A stretch of 64,000 bases of DNA from contig CAUDNR010003201.1 of NCBI GenBank assembly GCA_958430865.1, positions 6,711-70,710 of the forward strand, in the 5' to 3' direction. The notes under the pieces are model-generated. The model did not search any database, was not told the origin of the DNA, and saw nothing but the letters and a program-made list of their open reading frames with translations. A program made the position numbers and the translations under genes. This document shows positions 1 to 10,408 of this stretch, in pieces (within the stretch, counting starts at the first letter, position 1; each line of letters opens with the position of its first letter). This DNA comes from Entrophospora sp. SA101 (lineage: Eukaryota; Glomeromycota; Glomeromycetes; Entrophosporales; Entrophosporaceae).

Positions 1-331
1 TCTTGGTAAATTTCATAGGTAATCTTTTCTTTTCTTAGATAAGCTTCAAGTGTTTGAGTATCATTTATTTTGAAAATATAAGGAGCAATTTTTTCACCTT
101 GTTCCTTTTTTAAAATACTTCTAATGGTGCTGTAATTCTTAGGTTCCATGATGGATTTAATGTAAATTAGTTTCATATTAACTATTTTTGTATAGGGATA
201 GTTCTATATATCACTTAAGATAACAAATGGGATATTATAAAACTAATGTGATAATAATAACTAAATTTTGATCCCTGAAATTTTTGGTAATACCAATGTT
301 CACTTTGTCTGGTTTTGTTGCAGTATGCCCC
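1..331 (-). mobile_element. End of an inverted-repeat DNA element with a partial ORF
   Basis: The right end of a transposon that runs off the left edge of the window. On the minus strand it starts with GGGGCATACTGCAACAAAAC at 331 and is closely similar to the left end of the element at 29509. About 155 bp inside lies an ATG (174-176) whose frame stays open to base 1, giving at least 58 residues that begin MKLIYIKSIMEPKNY. The matching copy at 29680-29830 encodes MKLIYIRSTMETKNF and then breaks. The shared frame suggests an element-encoded protein. I do not recognise its family. The terminal repeat is seen directly; the coding claim is inferred from the two-copy comparison. Confidence 0.6.
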
Positions 332-337
332 ATATGT

Positions 338-523
338 GATAGAAGCCACCAGCAATTGCGCATTCATAAAAGGTATGCTGTTCAATTCATTTATGCGATT
401 GTTTCTATGAATAGCAAGGCAAGTCAAATATATAAAACAGTCATAATTTTTATCAGAAGAATCTAGGTCACCATTTATCAGTAAAATAACATTGAAGAAG
501 TTCTTTGTATATATCTTTATCAA
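338..523 (-). pseudogene. Host coding fragment interrupted by the element at 1-331
   Basis: An open minus-strand frame of about 60 residues (including IYLTCLAIHRNNRINELNS) runs directly into the transposon end at 331 and continues through it to a stop at 215. Its codon content looks more protein-like than the surrounding AT-rich DNA. The simplest reading is an exon or relic into which the element inserted. I do not recognise the family and it could be chance. Confidence 0.25.
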
Positions 524-1033
524 AACCTTTTTATATGGATTTATTTTTATAATAAATATATTTTTTAAGAAAGAAAAAAATTATATTTTCTTGTCAAAAT
601 TTATCCATATCAAATTTCATTTCTTTAAAGAGAGATGGAATAAATAAAAAAAAATGTTATTAAATAAATTCATAGTTTTTTGCATATTTTATTTTATTGA
701 ATACAATTAGTATTTCAGATATCAATTTATTCAAGGATATTTGAATATATATAATTTATTTCATAATTATTTTTTGACTCGCCTGCAAAATCTTTTAATA
801 ATAAAGTAATTTCTTCTATGCCTAATGATACCATTAAATTTAAACCATATGTGGTAAACAATAAGAGTGCTCTTATCAATAAATCAACGGTATTCATCAT
901 TGAGAATAAGTACCAGCGAGGTTAATAGCAATGATTTGAATCAAATAAATGCTTCGCAATTACTTGTATGGTAGTGTGGTTCGTGGTGTTACAATTCCAA
1001 GGTTTGGGAGTGAATAGTAGTGATTGTATTTAT

Positions 1034-1190
1034 CGCCGGCATTTGGGAATTTCTTCTACATCAGTATCTAACGAAAGGCTTCTTTCTGATGTGAACAATT
1101 ACATTACTCCAAAAAGAAATAAATAGGTTAGATCCTAAAGTTGTATATAGAAGATGTTGATTTCTTGAAAGAAACATGTATTTTTCCCGA
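1034..1190 (+). pseudogene. hAT-type transposase C-terminal relic
   Basis: The frame reads RHLGISSTSVSNERLLSDVN followed by NYITPKRNK and a stop. This matches the hAT-family C-terminal dimerisation region, whose typical form is 'ATSVPSERLFSDAGN.I..KRN.L'. Downstream sequence still resembles the usual 'V..LLFLKEN' continuation in a shifted frame. No DDE core or complete ORF is visible, so this is a dead fragment. Family assignment rests on that one conserved block. Confidence 0.6.
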
Positions 1191-1436
1191 ATTTTAATAA
1201 TATGATATTAATATTTCAACAATAGTGTGTAATAACAAAAATATAAACAATTCAAACTCTATTATTGTTATATAAAGTGATATAATAATAATAACATTTT
1301 TCAAATTCGAATATTAAATTTTTAATGCTAATGAAGATAGAATTGGGTATTCAGTTTTTTTATCTTCCGCCAATGAAATGGATTGATTGAACTTTTGCTT
1401 CTTTTCTATCATTTGAAGGGGAGACAGGCATTCATT

Positions 1437-1523
1437 TTACCGACAACTCAGGGTTACATTTAACCTCCACATAATCAAACAACTAATAAAATGCTAAAAT
1501 GGCGCTCCATGTGTTGTCGGTAA
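1437..1523. mobile_element. 87-bp miniature inverted-repeat element
   Basis: TTACCGACAACTCA at 1437-1450 is mirrored by TGTGTTGTCGGTAA at 1510-1523, giving an 11-bp perfect inverted end. The pair would fold into a hairpin with a loop of about 60 bases. No target duplication is clear. It is probably a MITE; a chance palindrome is less likely. Confidence 0.45.
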
Positions 1524-1979
1524 TAGTAAAGCAATGCGTACCCTATTTGAAGAGCCAGAGTTTTGTGACATTTGATTCGTAAGGAAGTTCGAAAGAAAAG
1601 AAGATGATGATAAATTATTATTTAGTTGAAGTTGTTGTTACCGAAATAATAATAATGATGAGAAATTTCCGGATACATTCCTTTTGGTATTAATTAGTAT
1701 GACAATACTTTTTAATTTTTTGTCGTGAATTGGTAATTTTTCTTGAATAACGTGTAGTAACATATTAAATATAATTTTTGATGTGTGGTGCCAGTGATAC
1801 TGAAAGATTGTTTTACCAAACCATTACGCTTGTATCTACATTATTCAGCTGATATAACTTTTTTGACAGTCGAGGAAGAATGATAAGATAAGGTTCACTT
1901 GAATCAATGTCTTTGCTTGATAAATCGCGAGAGTTATTATTATTATCACGAGAACTAGATGATTCTAATTCTTTATAGG

Positions 1980-2150
1980 TTAAGAAACTTCCATTGATTC
2001 TACTTGCAGACCAACTTTACCATCAGTCCAACATCTCATACCAGTTTCTCTTTCACCCCAAACAAATAGAAGAATATTTTTTGCTGCATAACCTTCGTTG
2101 TATACGAGATAAAAACCAATACGACAAGTTTCGAAAAGCAAAAATACCAT
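1980..2150 (-). pseudogene. 56-codon coding relic, family unknown
   Basis: An ATG at 2148-2150 opens a frame with a protein-like composition (VWGERETGMRCWTDGKVGLQ) that stops at 1980-1982. The residue mix (W, G, C, M) is unlike random AT-rich translation. It may be the last exon of a decayed gene. I cannot name a family. Confidence 0.25.
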
Positions 2151-2437
2151 CTTGAGGTGATTTTACGTAATTGAAATAAGTTTCTATTTTTTAATGCTAT
2201 TTTTAAAAGATTTTTTAAATAAGAATATGAGGGTGAATTTTGCTTATATAAAATAAGAATAGAGAGATGACTAAAGGAATTAATTGTTGCTTTTGATATC
2301 ATTTCGGAGGAAGATTTATTTTTAAATTTAGATCAGCAGATTTGCGACTAATCTTAATGATCTTTACTATGAATATGTCACGCACGTCACGTAAAAAACC
2401 TCCTTAATTTTTTTCTCTCGTTTATCAATTATTAACT

Positions 2438-3022
2438 ATGAGAAATTTCAATTATTCTTTAAACTTTTTGTTTGAAATTTACATCATTACGATAATAGTT
2501 TTCTTTACACTTATTCCAACTGTAATTTCGCAACAACAAGAAGCTCCATATTTCGACCCAAGCATTCAATCATGTGTAGAATGTCAAAAAAATTATTCTA
2601 CAATAGACTCATGTACAAAATCAAATGAAATATTCAAAAATTTCACTAGTGTCTTATACGATCCTCTAGGATTTATTGAAGCTGCAAAGTGTGCGTGTCT
2701 TGATACATTTCTAAAAGTTTATCCATTATGTGTGGAATGTTTTCAGGCTACAAATCAACAGAATACCACATTGAATGCTGATGGGATACCACCTTCGATT
2801 GATTATATTAGAAATGCTTGTGCAGCTGTTGCTTCCATCACAAGCAATTCCAGTACAACTATTGTTGCTTATCCCTCGACCACTACTGGGCCTTTTGGTT
2901 ATCAACCAAAAAGTGGAGTGAAAGATATTGTTGTTAATGTTGGCAGTAATGGGTTATGGATTAACACTTTTATTATATTTATTACTGTTATAACATTAAT
3001 ATTACAAAATGGCTACATATAA
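2438..3022 (+). CDS. Secreted cysteine-rich protein with GPI-like tail
   Basis: A single-exon gene of 194 residues. Residues 1 to about 31 form a signal peptide with a long hydrophobic core ending near TVISQQ. The mature part has eight cysteines between about residues 45 and 130, including CVECQKNY and CACLDTF, and several N-X-S/T glycosylation sequons. A Ser/Thr-rich linker (STTTGPFGYQ) follows, then a hydrophobic stretch to the C-terminus, as in fungal GPI-anchored wall or plasma-membrane proteins. The even cysteine count suggests disulfides. I do not recognise a named family, so function is unknown. Start choice: it is the first ATG, just after an AT-rich leader with stops in frame. Confidence 0.75.
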   Translation: MRNFNYSLNFLFEIYIITIIVFFTLIPTVISQQQEAPYFDPSIQSCVECQKNYSTIDSCTKSNEIFKNFTSVLYDPLGFIEAAKCACLDTFLKVYPLCVECFQATNQQNTTLNADGIPPSIDYIRNACAAVASITSNSSTTIVAYPSTTTGPFGYQPKSGVKDIVVNVGSNGLWINTFIIFITVITLILQNGYI

Positions 3023-3249
3023 AGGAAAACGAAAAAAAAAACAATCCATCCATTTAATTAATTTACTATCTTCCAATATATCATCATCTACTTGTATTTA
3101 TTTATCTAATTTATCTAATTTATGTAATTTTAAATAATAATAAAACAATTTCTTTCAGCATGAGTGTTTTTTTAATACGAGTCATACAATAACTATATAT
3201 ATATTGTAGAATCCATGTCTATTATTAAAGATTTTTATATTTGTTTATT

Positions 3250-3867
3250 GAATAATGTTTTTTGATAAAGATGACTTTCAAACCCAGTATCATTCTTATA
3301 TATATTCTAAATGCTTCTCTTAAATGTAACCCTTTTTGTTTTTTACATCTAACATAATAAAAATATTAATAATTTTATTTCCTCATTTTTTCATATACCT
3401 TTTTCAACAATTTCTCCAAAAAATAAATTGGTAAAACCTGCAACAACAATTCCCATATTATGAGAACAAGGTTGGCCTAAAATTTGACTTGTCAACTAAA
3501 TATATATACAAAATAAATTATTATGTTCATTATTACAACTATTAATTATGTGTGTGTGCATATATATTACCTTCTAACATTAGGTTTACTTAGAGCAGAT
3601 CTTCTATAAACTTAATATCTTTTAAGTTGATCTTCTGAAAAATTGTCCAATAATAATTTAAAAAGAAAGGAAAAAAAAAACAATTAGTAATTAATTAATA
3701 AATTAATAAATGATTAATCGATTATGATCTTAATTCTTCTTTCGTTCTTGCCAATCAAATTCACCTGCTGTCTTAACTTTGATATATTCTTCCGCATCGT
3801 CGTCTTCTTCCTCAGCTTTATTAACGTTTTGGTATTGGCGTGGGAGTAAACGGTGTAAGAGGCGTTG
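3250..3867 (-). pseudogene. TAF11: Broken TAF11 (TFIID histone-fold subunit) gene
   Basis: Read on the minus strand, the pieces follow the order of TAF11. First an acidic block (KAEEEDDDAEEYIKVK) that begins after a TAG acceptor at 3868 and ends at a stop at 3730. Then LLDNFSEDQLKRY-stop-VYRRSALSK (about 3650-3575), which matches the TAF11 signature 'FSEEQLNRYEMYRRSAFPK' except that the Glu codon is TAA (3612-3614). Then NMGIVVAGFTNLFFGEIVEK (about 3460-3390), the histone-fold 'IVVAGIAKVFVGEIVEEA' motif. Last KGLHLREAFRIY (about 3320-3285), the C-terminal 'HLREAFR' motif. The premature stop inside a conserved block and the frame breaks mark it as a pseudogene. A working copy is expected elsewhere. 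Confidence 0.75.
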
Positions 3868-4002
3868 CTATGGTTGGAGATTTCAAAGCTTCAAAGATCA
3901 GTAAAAACTGATCTATGAAATAACGAGATATCACTTTGTTACACGGATTCGAATTTTTAGTTATCACATACTAATGTGAGATGTCACATGCTAATATGAA
4001 TT

Positions 4003-5346
4003 ATGAATTCTAATTTATTTGCTTTTGGATCTAATGGTAATGGTCAACTAGGTATAGGAAATTTTTTAGATTGCAATGTTCCAACAACTTGTAAATTTTC
4101 AAAAAAGATTTTCCAAGATAATTACAACATTCCCGCACCAAAAGTAATTTCTGGCGGTGGTAATCATTCTGCTTTGATAACTTATAATGGTGAATTATGG
4201 ATGACAGGCTCAGATATCGATGGTCAATGTGGCAATATCATCATCAATGATGAAAATAATAGTGATCATAATAACAGTAACAATAATGTAGAAGACAAAA
4301 AACTATCAAAGAAAGGAAATCAATGCTATAATTGTTTTCATCAAGTTCTAACAGATAAAAAATGGAAGTTTGTTGCATGCGGATGGGCATTTACTATTTT
4401 AGTCGAAGAAAATGGTAATGTATATTCTTTCGGTAAAGGATTATTTGGCGAGTTAGGATGTGGTGAAAACAATATTATTATTAACAAATCAAAAAAAGTA
4501 GAATCTATTTCATATATAGAAAAGGTTGTATGTGGTTTACGACATTGTATTGCATTGACAAAAGATGGTAGTTGTTATGGATGGGGTAGTAATAAGTTTG
4601 GGCAGTTAGGATTAGGAAATGATTCTGAAGAAATTTCACAACAACTAGGAAAAAAACAGCCTAATACTTATTATAGCCCTAAAAACATAGTAATTTTCAA
4701 TGATTGTTATAATTATGATAACAATGGTTTGTTTATAATAGATGTTGCATGTGGGCAAAACCATACCGCTGTTTTAACATCTAAAGGTGAGATTTATACA
4801 TTTGGACTTAACAAGTATGGACAATTAGGATACGCATCACCATTAAGCATTCGAAATTGTGAGATTCCAAGAAAAGTGGTTGGTATTGATAAAGTTATTG
4901 AAATATCATGTGGATGGAATACAACAATGGCACTGATAGATTGTGATGATAATAATGATAATAATAATAAATTGGTGATGTGGGGTAGAAATGACCATGG
5001 ACAATTAGGAACAATTAATCCACCACCGTCGCCATTATCATCTTCTGGATGGTTATATCAGCCAATACCATTATGTTACCTTCCAAAATCATCGCCAATA
5101 TTACCAAAAGGTTTTAAGGTAAAAACTATCGAGTGTGGATCAGAACATTCGTTGGTGTTATCGATTGATGGTCAATGTATTTCTTGGGGATGGAATGAAC
5201 ATGGTAATTGTGGTGTAGGAAATAACAATGATCAATGGAGCCCGGTAAAATTGATTAAATTCAACAAAGATGAATTTTTGGTAGAACAGATTGGTTCAGG
5301 ATGTGGGAATTCTTGGATATGGGCCAAAAAGAAAGATATCAAATGA
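4003..5346 (+). CDS. RCC1-repeat beta-propeller protein
   Basis: A single-exon protein of 447 residues made almost wholly of RCC1 repeats. The blades are marked by FGSNGNGQLGIGN (residue 8), FGKGLFGELGCGE, WGSNKFGQLGLGN, FGLNKYGQLGYAS, WGRNDHGQLGTI and WGWNEHGNCGVGN, each followed by the usual 'CG..HT/S..L' return strand (for example CGQNHTAVLTSKG). The size fits small stand-alone RCC1 proteins such as yeast ATS1 or animal RCCD1 and SERGEF, not the nuclear exchange factor RCC1 itself; that distinction is inference. N-rich and P/S-rich insertions lie between blades (residues about 80-105 and 340-350). The start is the first in-frame ATG; another ATG at 3996 is out of frame. It lies head-to-head with the TAF11 pseudogene. 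Confidence 0.9.
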   Translation: MNSNLFAFGSNGNGQLGIGNFLDCNVPTTCKFSKKIFQDNYNIPAPKVISGGGNHSALITYNGELWMTGSDIDGQCGNIIINDENNSDHNNSNNNVEDKKLSKKGNQCYNCFHQVLTDKKWKFVACGWAFTILVEENGNVYSFGKGLFGELGCGENNIIINKSKKVESISYIEKVVCGLRHCIALTKDGSCYGWGSNKFGQLGLGNDSEEISQQLGKKQPNTYYSPKNIVIFNDCYNYDNNGLFIIDVACGQNHTAVLTSKGEIYTFGLNKYGQLGYASPLSIRNCEIPRKVVGIDKVIEISCGWNTTMALIDCDDNNDNNNKLVMWGRNDHGQLGTINPPPSPLSSSGWLYQPIPLCYLPKSSPILPKGFKVKTIECGSEHSLVLSIDGQCISWGWNEHGNCGVGNNNDQWSPVKLIKFNKDEFLVEQIGSGCGNSWIWAKKKDIK

Positions 5347-6481
5347 TATATTTACTAACTTTTTTTTTTGGAAAAATTTGATGCGTTGATAAATAGACGT
5401 ACTTATTTAAATAAATATTTAAAAACTCTAATCATTTTATATATATCAATTGAAATTAAGGATTATATTTTTTTTATAATGACGATGATTATTTAATATA
5501 ATGAAAATGAAGTAATATATATATATATTTAAAAATATATATGTGTGTGTGGTATATACAATATGTATATATATGTGTGTGTGGTCCAAGAAAAAATGAA
5601 AAAATAAATGAAATACAAAATATTTAAATATTTGCAAAGAAAAAAAAAATCAAATCGTAGAGGAAAAAATATATTTATATAATATATATCGACTCTATTA
5701 CTATATAATAATAATATAGTGGTAGTATTTAATATTTGATAAAAAAAATATACGATAGATAAAATAAATGTCCATATCAATACTTCAAAAACTTCAAATA
5801 TAAAATACAGATGATCTCACAAGATATATATATTTTTTTTTAAAAAAAAAAATAATAATTATAATAAGTTACAATAACAAAATTTTTCAAAGAATAAAAA
5901 TGTTAATTTTTATATTTTATAAATAATTAATCTACTATATCTCTTCTTTATGATAAGATTAATAATAATATTGTTTCTCTTCTCAATTATATAATATTGT
6001 TGAGTGAGTGAATGAATGAATGGTTGGTTGATGGTCGGATAGATGAACATATATAATTGATCGGAAAGATGGGGTTGTTTATCGGATGGTAGTGTTATAG
6101 ATTTAACTGGATGTAAGAATGGATCAGATGGAGTAATTTGCTGATTGGAAACAGATTGCATATGTCTATAGTTATACATGTTTATAAATTGATGATTTAT
6201 TTGATGGTTTTATTTCTAATTAGTTGATAGGTTTATGATAGGTTGATTGGTAGGTTGATTGATTGATACAATAGTAATATGTGTCGATTTATACAAAAGT
6301 TGATTGAATGGATTGGTTGGATTGGTTGGATTGGTTGGATTGGTTGGATTGGTTGGATTGGTTGGATTGGTTGGATTGGTTGGATGAATTTATTTATTTG
6401 ATATTATATAAATATTTATTATATATATATATATGATTTTGTTTGTTTGTTTGTTTGTTTATTGGTCGATGGATTTATAAA
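5347..6481. other. AT-rich spacer with simple repeats
   Basis: Contains (TA)n, (TG)n and poly-A/T tracts plus the 9-bp minisatellite. I see no convincing coding sequence. It separates the 3' ends of the convergent RCC1 and multi-TM genes. Confidence 0.7.
6308..6386. repeat. 9-bp tandem repeat (GGATTGGTT)
   Basis: About eight to nine near-perfect copies of GGATTGGTT, embedded in a longer stretch (6000-6480) of degenerate TTGATTGGTTGG-like sequence. The repeat has strong purine/pyrimidine strand asymmetry. Confidence 0.9.
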
Positions 6482-8410
6482 TTAACCATCAATTGAAAAT
6501 CTTGTTGGCTGTTGAACCCCACTTGATTCCAAATCAACCGTAACAATTTGATGTTTCTTTTGAACTACATTATTATTATAAATTAGAAAGGAAGAAAAAA
6601 TTAAATTATTATCAATCAACATCACTAATTATATTATAATATTATAATTGATTAAACTACTCACAATGATCTTCTAATCCAAAACCTAAAACAATAAAAA
6701 TTAGAATTAATCATTAATTAATATTCTTTATAATAATATTTTAACATTTAATGATTATCGTAATAATAATGATAATAAACTTACCAAAATTCCTTGCTGT
6801 TAAATAAGCAACAATCATTGATAGCACAATCAGTAAAATACCCAAAATGTCCTAATAATTAAATTATTTTTATTATTATTAATGTTATTAATACTACTAG
6901 TATTATTTTAGTAATATAACAATAGTTACCAACAACAGCAATAATACTTCTTCACGTTTAATTATAACAGAAGCAAGTATGAAAATTAAATTTGAAATCA
7001 TAACTATAGAAGCAATTGCATAAATAAACATTGCGACTTTATTCTCTCTTCTTACCTAAAAAAAAAAATTGAATATTAATAATGATTAATAAATTAATAC
7101 TATTATATATATGATTGCTATTGATTACTTACTCCCCATAAAGCTAAACCGATTGTTGGTATTACTATTGCAACCATAATACATTGAAGTATGATTGTTC
7201 TTGTGTTGCCTTCAACATTTTCACTAAATAAAAAACTTAAAGTAAGGATTTGAAATCCCAATAGTAAAAACGTATCCAATTTAATTAATAGAAGAAAAAC
7301 TAGTAATTGAAAAAAAAAATTTTTAAGTAAATAATAATGATAATATTAATAAAGATAGTATCAAATCTGATTTTTTAATCAATAAATTCTTACCAAGGTA
7401 TGTTCGATACATTGCTAAAATTAATAATAAAATTTAAATATCAAATTAAAATTTTATTAATAAATTAACTAGTTACTATATATATATAAAACAAAATCAA
7501 ATTAATTACCTTGCATTTGAATATTAGCACCAATTTTTTTGTAAATGTTCCATCCAAAATGTTGATACAATTTATAACCAAAGAATAATGAAGACGCAGC
7601 AAATCCAGTTAATATTAATAAATGAATAATTTCCCAAGTTATTACAGCTCTACTTATGTCAGTTGTATCGACTGTATCATCATCTATAAATGGACGGTCA
7701 ATTTCTAATTGATTATTTATACGGCCTATCCATTTAAGACTTCGTGCTAGATTAATCCCTGAAAACAATATCAACATAAGATTTATCATTCCTACTGTTA
7801 TTACTTCAATTGTATTCTATTTATGTTTATTTTTATTTTTATTGGTAGTAAAATTATTAGTAGTTTTTCAGTGAAAGTTAATAATAATTATATAATAATA
7901 AATTTTTGCTTACTTGAAAAAACAACTAAATTTCAAAAAATTTTATTTTATGTTAGAAACTAAATTAAAATAAATTCAAATCCAAATTATAAATTTTAAA
8001 TAAGTACCGATGAGAGACATAGAAACATTAGAAATGCTTCAAAAACCATGAACCAGACATCTCCATGTATTATAGATAAAATTTCACTTCTATAAATTTC
8101 ATAATCGTAATTTATATATGCATATTTTCTATCATCAGGTAAATCATTTTCAATGTCATGTAAGTTTAATAATTTTTCTGCAATATCTTCATGTAATTTC
8201 AATATAACAGCATTCATTGCTATTGCAACAACTAATCGTACAGCTGCAAATCTGACGTAAAGAATTGCCCATTTTGTTTCTGTAATTTTACTCCACTATA
8301 AAAAATTTAAATTAAAAAATAAATTTATTTTCAAAATTATTATTTCATATTTTTTTAAAAAAATATACATGGTTTTTTACCAGTTTGTTTATGATCTGTA
8401 AAAGTCGCAT
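6482..8410 (-). CDS. 7-8 TM membrane protein, nine exons
   Basis: Exons in transcription order: 8410-8381, 8295-8008, 7816-7510, 7414-7394, 7299-7133, 7055-6930, 6851-6785, 6685-6665, 6564-6482. All introns are GT...AG and all phases agree, giving 369 residues. Two exons are only 21 bp. Hydrophobic helices can be read at WAILYVRFAAVRLVVAIA, VWFMVFEAFLMFLCL, EVITVGMINLMLILF, AVITWEIIHLLILTGFAASS, FLLLIKLDTFLLLGFQILTL, TIILQCIMVAIVIPTIGLAL, MFIYAIASIVMISNLIFILA and LLLLLDILGILLIVLSMIV. The C-terminus is a polar tail of about 30 residues. There is a 45-residue polar loop after the first helix (ENDLPDDRKYAY). I do not recognise a family; the helix count allows a receptor-like or transporter-like fold, but no catalytic motif is seen. 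Confidence 0.8.
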
Positions 8411-9225
8411 GATGAATCCAAAACTATTTACACAAAAAAAAACGTAGTCCCTCTCAAAGGTTTTTTCTCTTTATTTGCGTGATAATTAGTATTCGGGAAA
8501 ATTGTATCGTATTATTAAAGAAGGTATAAGTAATTTTCCCTAAATAGAATATATATATATTATATCGTTGAAAATTAATAAAAAAAGTTTATAAAGGAAG
8601 AGTTTGCTAATATTATTTAGAAAATATTATTGTTCTTCCAATAACACTGTAATAATAATACAATGTACATAATATAATATTATTATATTATTATATTTAT
8701 TTACAAGAATGAGGAATATTTGTTTGTTAATATTAATATACCTGTAAAAATTTTTTTTTCAAAAGAAAACACGATGATGTTACATTTAACTATTTATTAT
8801 TACTATTTATGACTTTCATTAAACAGCTCAATATAGCAATTAATACTACTTCAGTTATTCATTGTGAACAAGTCACACGCACACATATTAATGAATTTAC
8901 GATGGATAAAAACCCATTTGTATTCGATTGTGAATGCGCAAATTCGTTTTCTAGAATGCGTTAATTAATTTCGTACTTTGTACCACAAAAGATCGTCGCA
9001 TCTATAAATAGATTTCCATTTTTTAGAAACTACTCTACTAGATAAACCTATTAACTATTTAACACGAAATATTTATAAAACATTATGAAAACTTAATTTG
9101 ATTTATTAAAATTCGCGATTTGTGAAATTTTATTTTTGTTTTAATAATCGCTGTTTTTTAACTATATATATCTCTACCTCTTTTGCATTGTTCTTGCTAT
9201 CCTTTTCCACCAAAAAAATATAAAT
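8411..9225. other. Spacer upstream of the multi-TM gene
   Basis: About 800 bp of AT-rich DNA between the 5' end of the multi-TM gene and the 3' end of the bL35m gene. It should hold the promoter of the former. No coding or RNA gene was recognised. Confidence 0.5.
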
Positions 9226-9806
9226 TTAACCATAAGGCATTAATTTTTTAAGTTTTTTTGTTTGATTTCTGTTAGAATATTTTGTCATTTGCAGATGTCT
9301 CAAATGTGCTCTTGGAACTCCTGTATTCAAATGCCTTCTACCAACTTGAGATCTCTTGAATTTATTCTTGTTACCGCCCAACGCTCTCCATCTAATAATG
9401 TGTATATATATTTAAATTTAAATAGTTAGAATTTATTATTATTTGGAATTCATTACTACTACTAACACTGATACTATTAAATAATAATAATTTTAATTAA
9501 TTTCCTTTTCTTTGCTCCAGAGTGTGTCTTTAATTTATAAGATTTATGCCTACAGATCAAATCAAAAGATTTAGAAGAATATGATGGAAAATTGAGAAAT
9601 GCAATGATAGAGTGTGATGACGACAAAGATGTAGAAATTGATGCTAATGAATATAATCTAGTTGTTGATTTTGATGAATACGGTCTTATGAATTTATTAA
9701 TTATATTAAGATTATTTGAAATGATAATATTATTGATATTCGGTGTTTTTAACCTTGGTATAGTACTAAAGAATGGTAAAGCTTTAGAGCATTTTAAAGA
9801 AAGCAA
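9226..9806 (-). CDS. MRPL35: Mitochondrial ribosomal protein bL35m, non-GT intron
   Basis: Exons 9806-9505 and 9391-9226. Exon 1 gives an N-terminal region rich in Ser, Asn and basic residues (FIRPYSSKSTTRLYSLASIS), as expected for a mitochondrial presequence, and ends with the bL35 core SYKLKTHSGAKKR. Exon 2 continues WRALGGNKNKFKRSQVGRRH and then LNTGVPRAHLRHLQ to a stop at 9226-9228. Joined, they read THSGAKKR-W-R, exactly as in the family, giving about 155 residues. The intron (9504-9392, 113 bp) has a TTCTAAC branch-like site and a TAG end, but its 5' end is GAAATTAATT, not GTAATTAATT. Either a GA-AG intron is used, or a T-to-A change has broken this copy, or the base is a sequencing error. 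No GT occurs before the first in-frame stop. It is head-to-head with the SLC41 gene. Confidence 0.8.
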
Positions 9807-10408
9807 AAAAACAAAGATTAGAATTACACGATAAAAAAAAATTCTAGAATAATGATTATTTTACTAATTTTACTAACCACGTTTAAGGGAGAACATTTTT
9901 TAAATTTTTTTAATCAAAAAAATTTTTTTTCATGAATTGATGTCATTTTTAATGTTTCACGAAATAAAATATGGAAATGGAGAAATATGGGAAAGCTTTA
10001 AATGTTAATAAAAAAACCAAATTACAAGATTGATTGACTGTGTTCCAAAAAAGGTTTTTGAATCATTTTTTTACCAATTACGGTAAGAAGACGATAGAAA
10101 ATTCCTTTAATTTTATTATTTCCTTCGTGCAACGGTAAAAATTTTATGTAAAACAAAATAAAAGTTTTTTTGTTATAAAAATAAAATTCTTTCCTTATAA
10201 ATTTTTTCTAATTAATTATAAAAAAACTTAATTATCATATCTGATACATGTATGTAATTACAACTAATATCTCTCATTTGCTTTGATAAAATATTACACA
10301 ACCGATATTAGAAAAAAAAATTTATATATTTAAAACAATATATTTAAAAAATCTTAACAAAATTTCATACTTTACTTACGCGCACATACATAAATATAAA
10401 TATAAACA
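9807..10408. promoter_or_regulatory. Shared upstream region of bL35m and SLC41 genes
   Basis: A 602-bp AT-rich interval between two divergent start codons, so both promoters must lie here or overlap the genes. No specific operator is recognised. The assignment as a bidirectional promoter comes from position only. Confidence 0.45.

Noticed and set aside
9592..9834. 80-residue plus-strand frame
   Set aside because: It is antisense to bL35m exon 1, which has clear family support.
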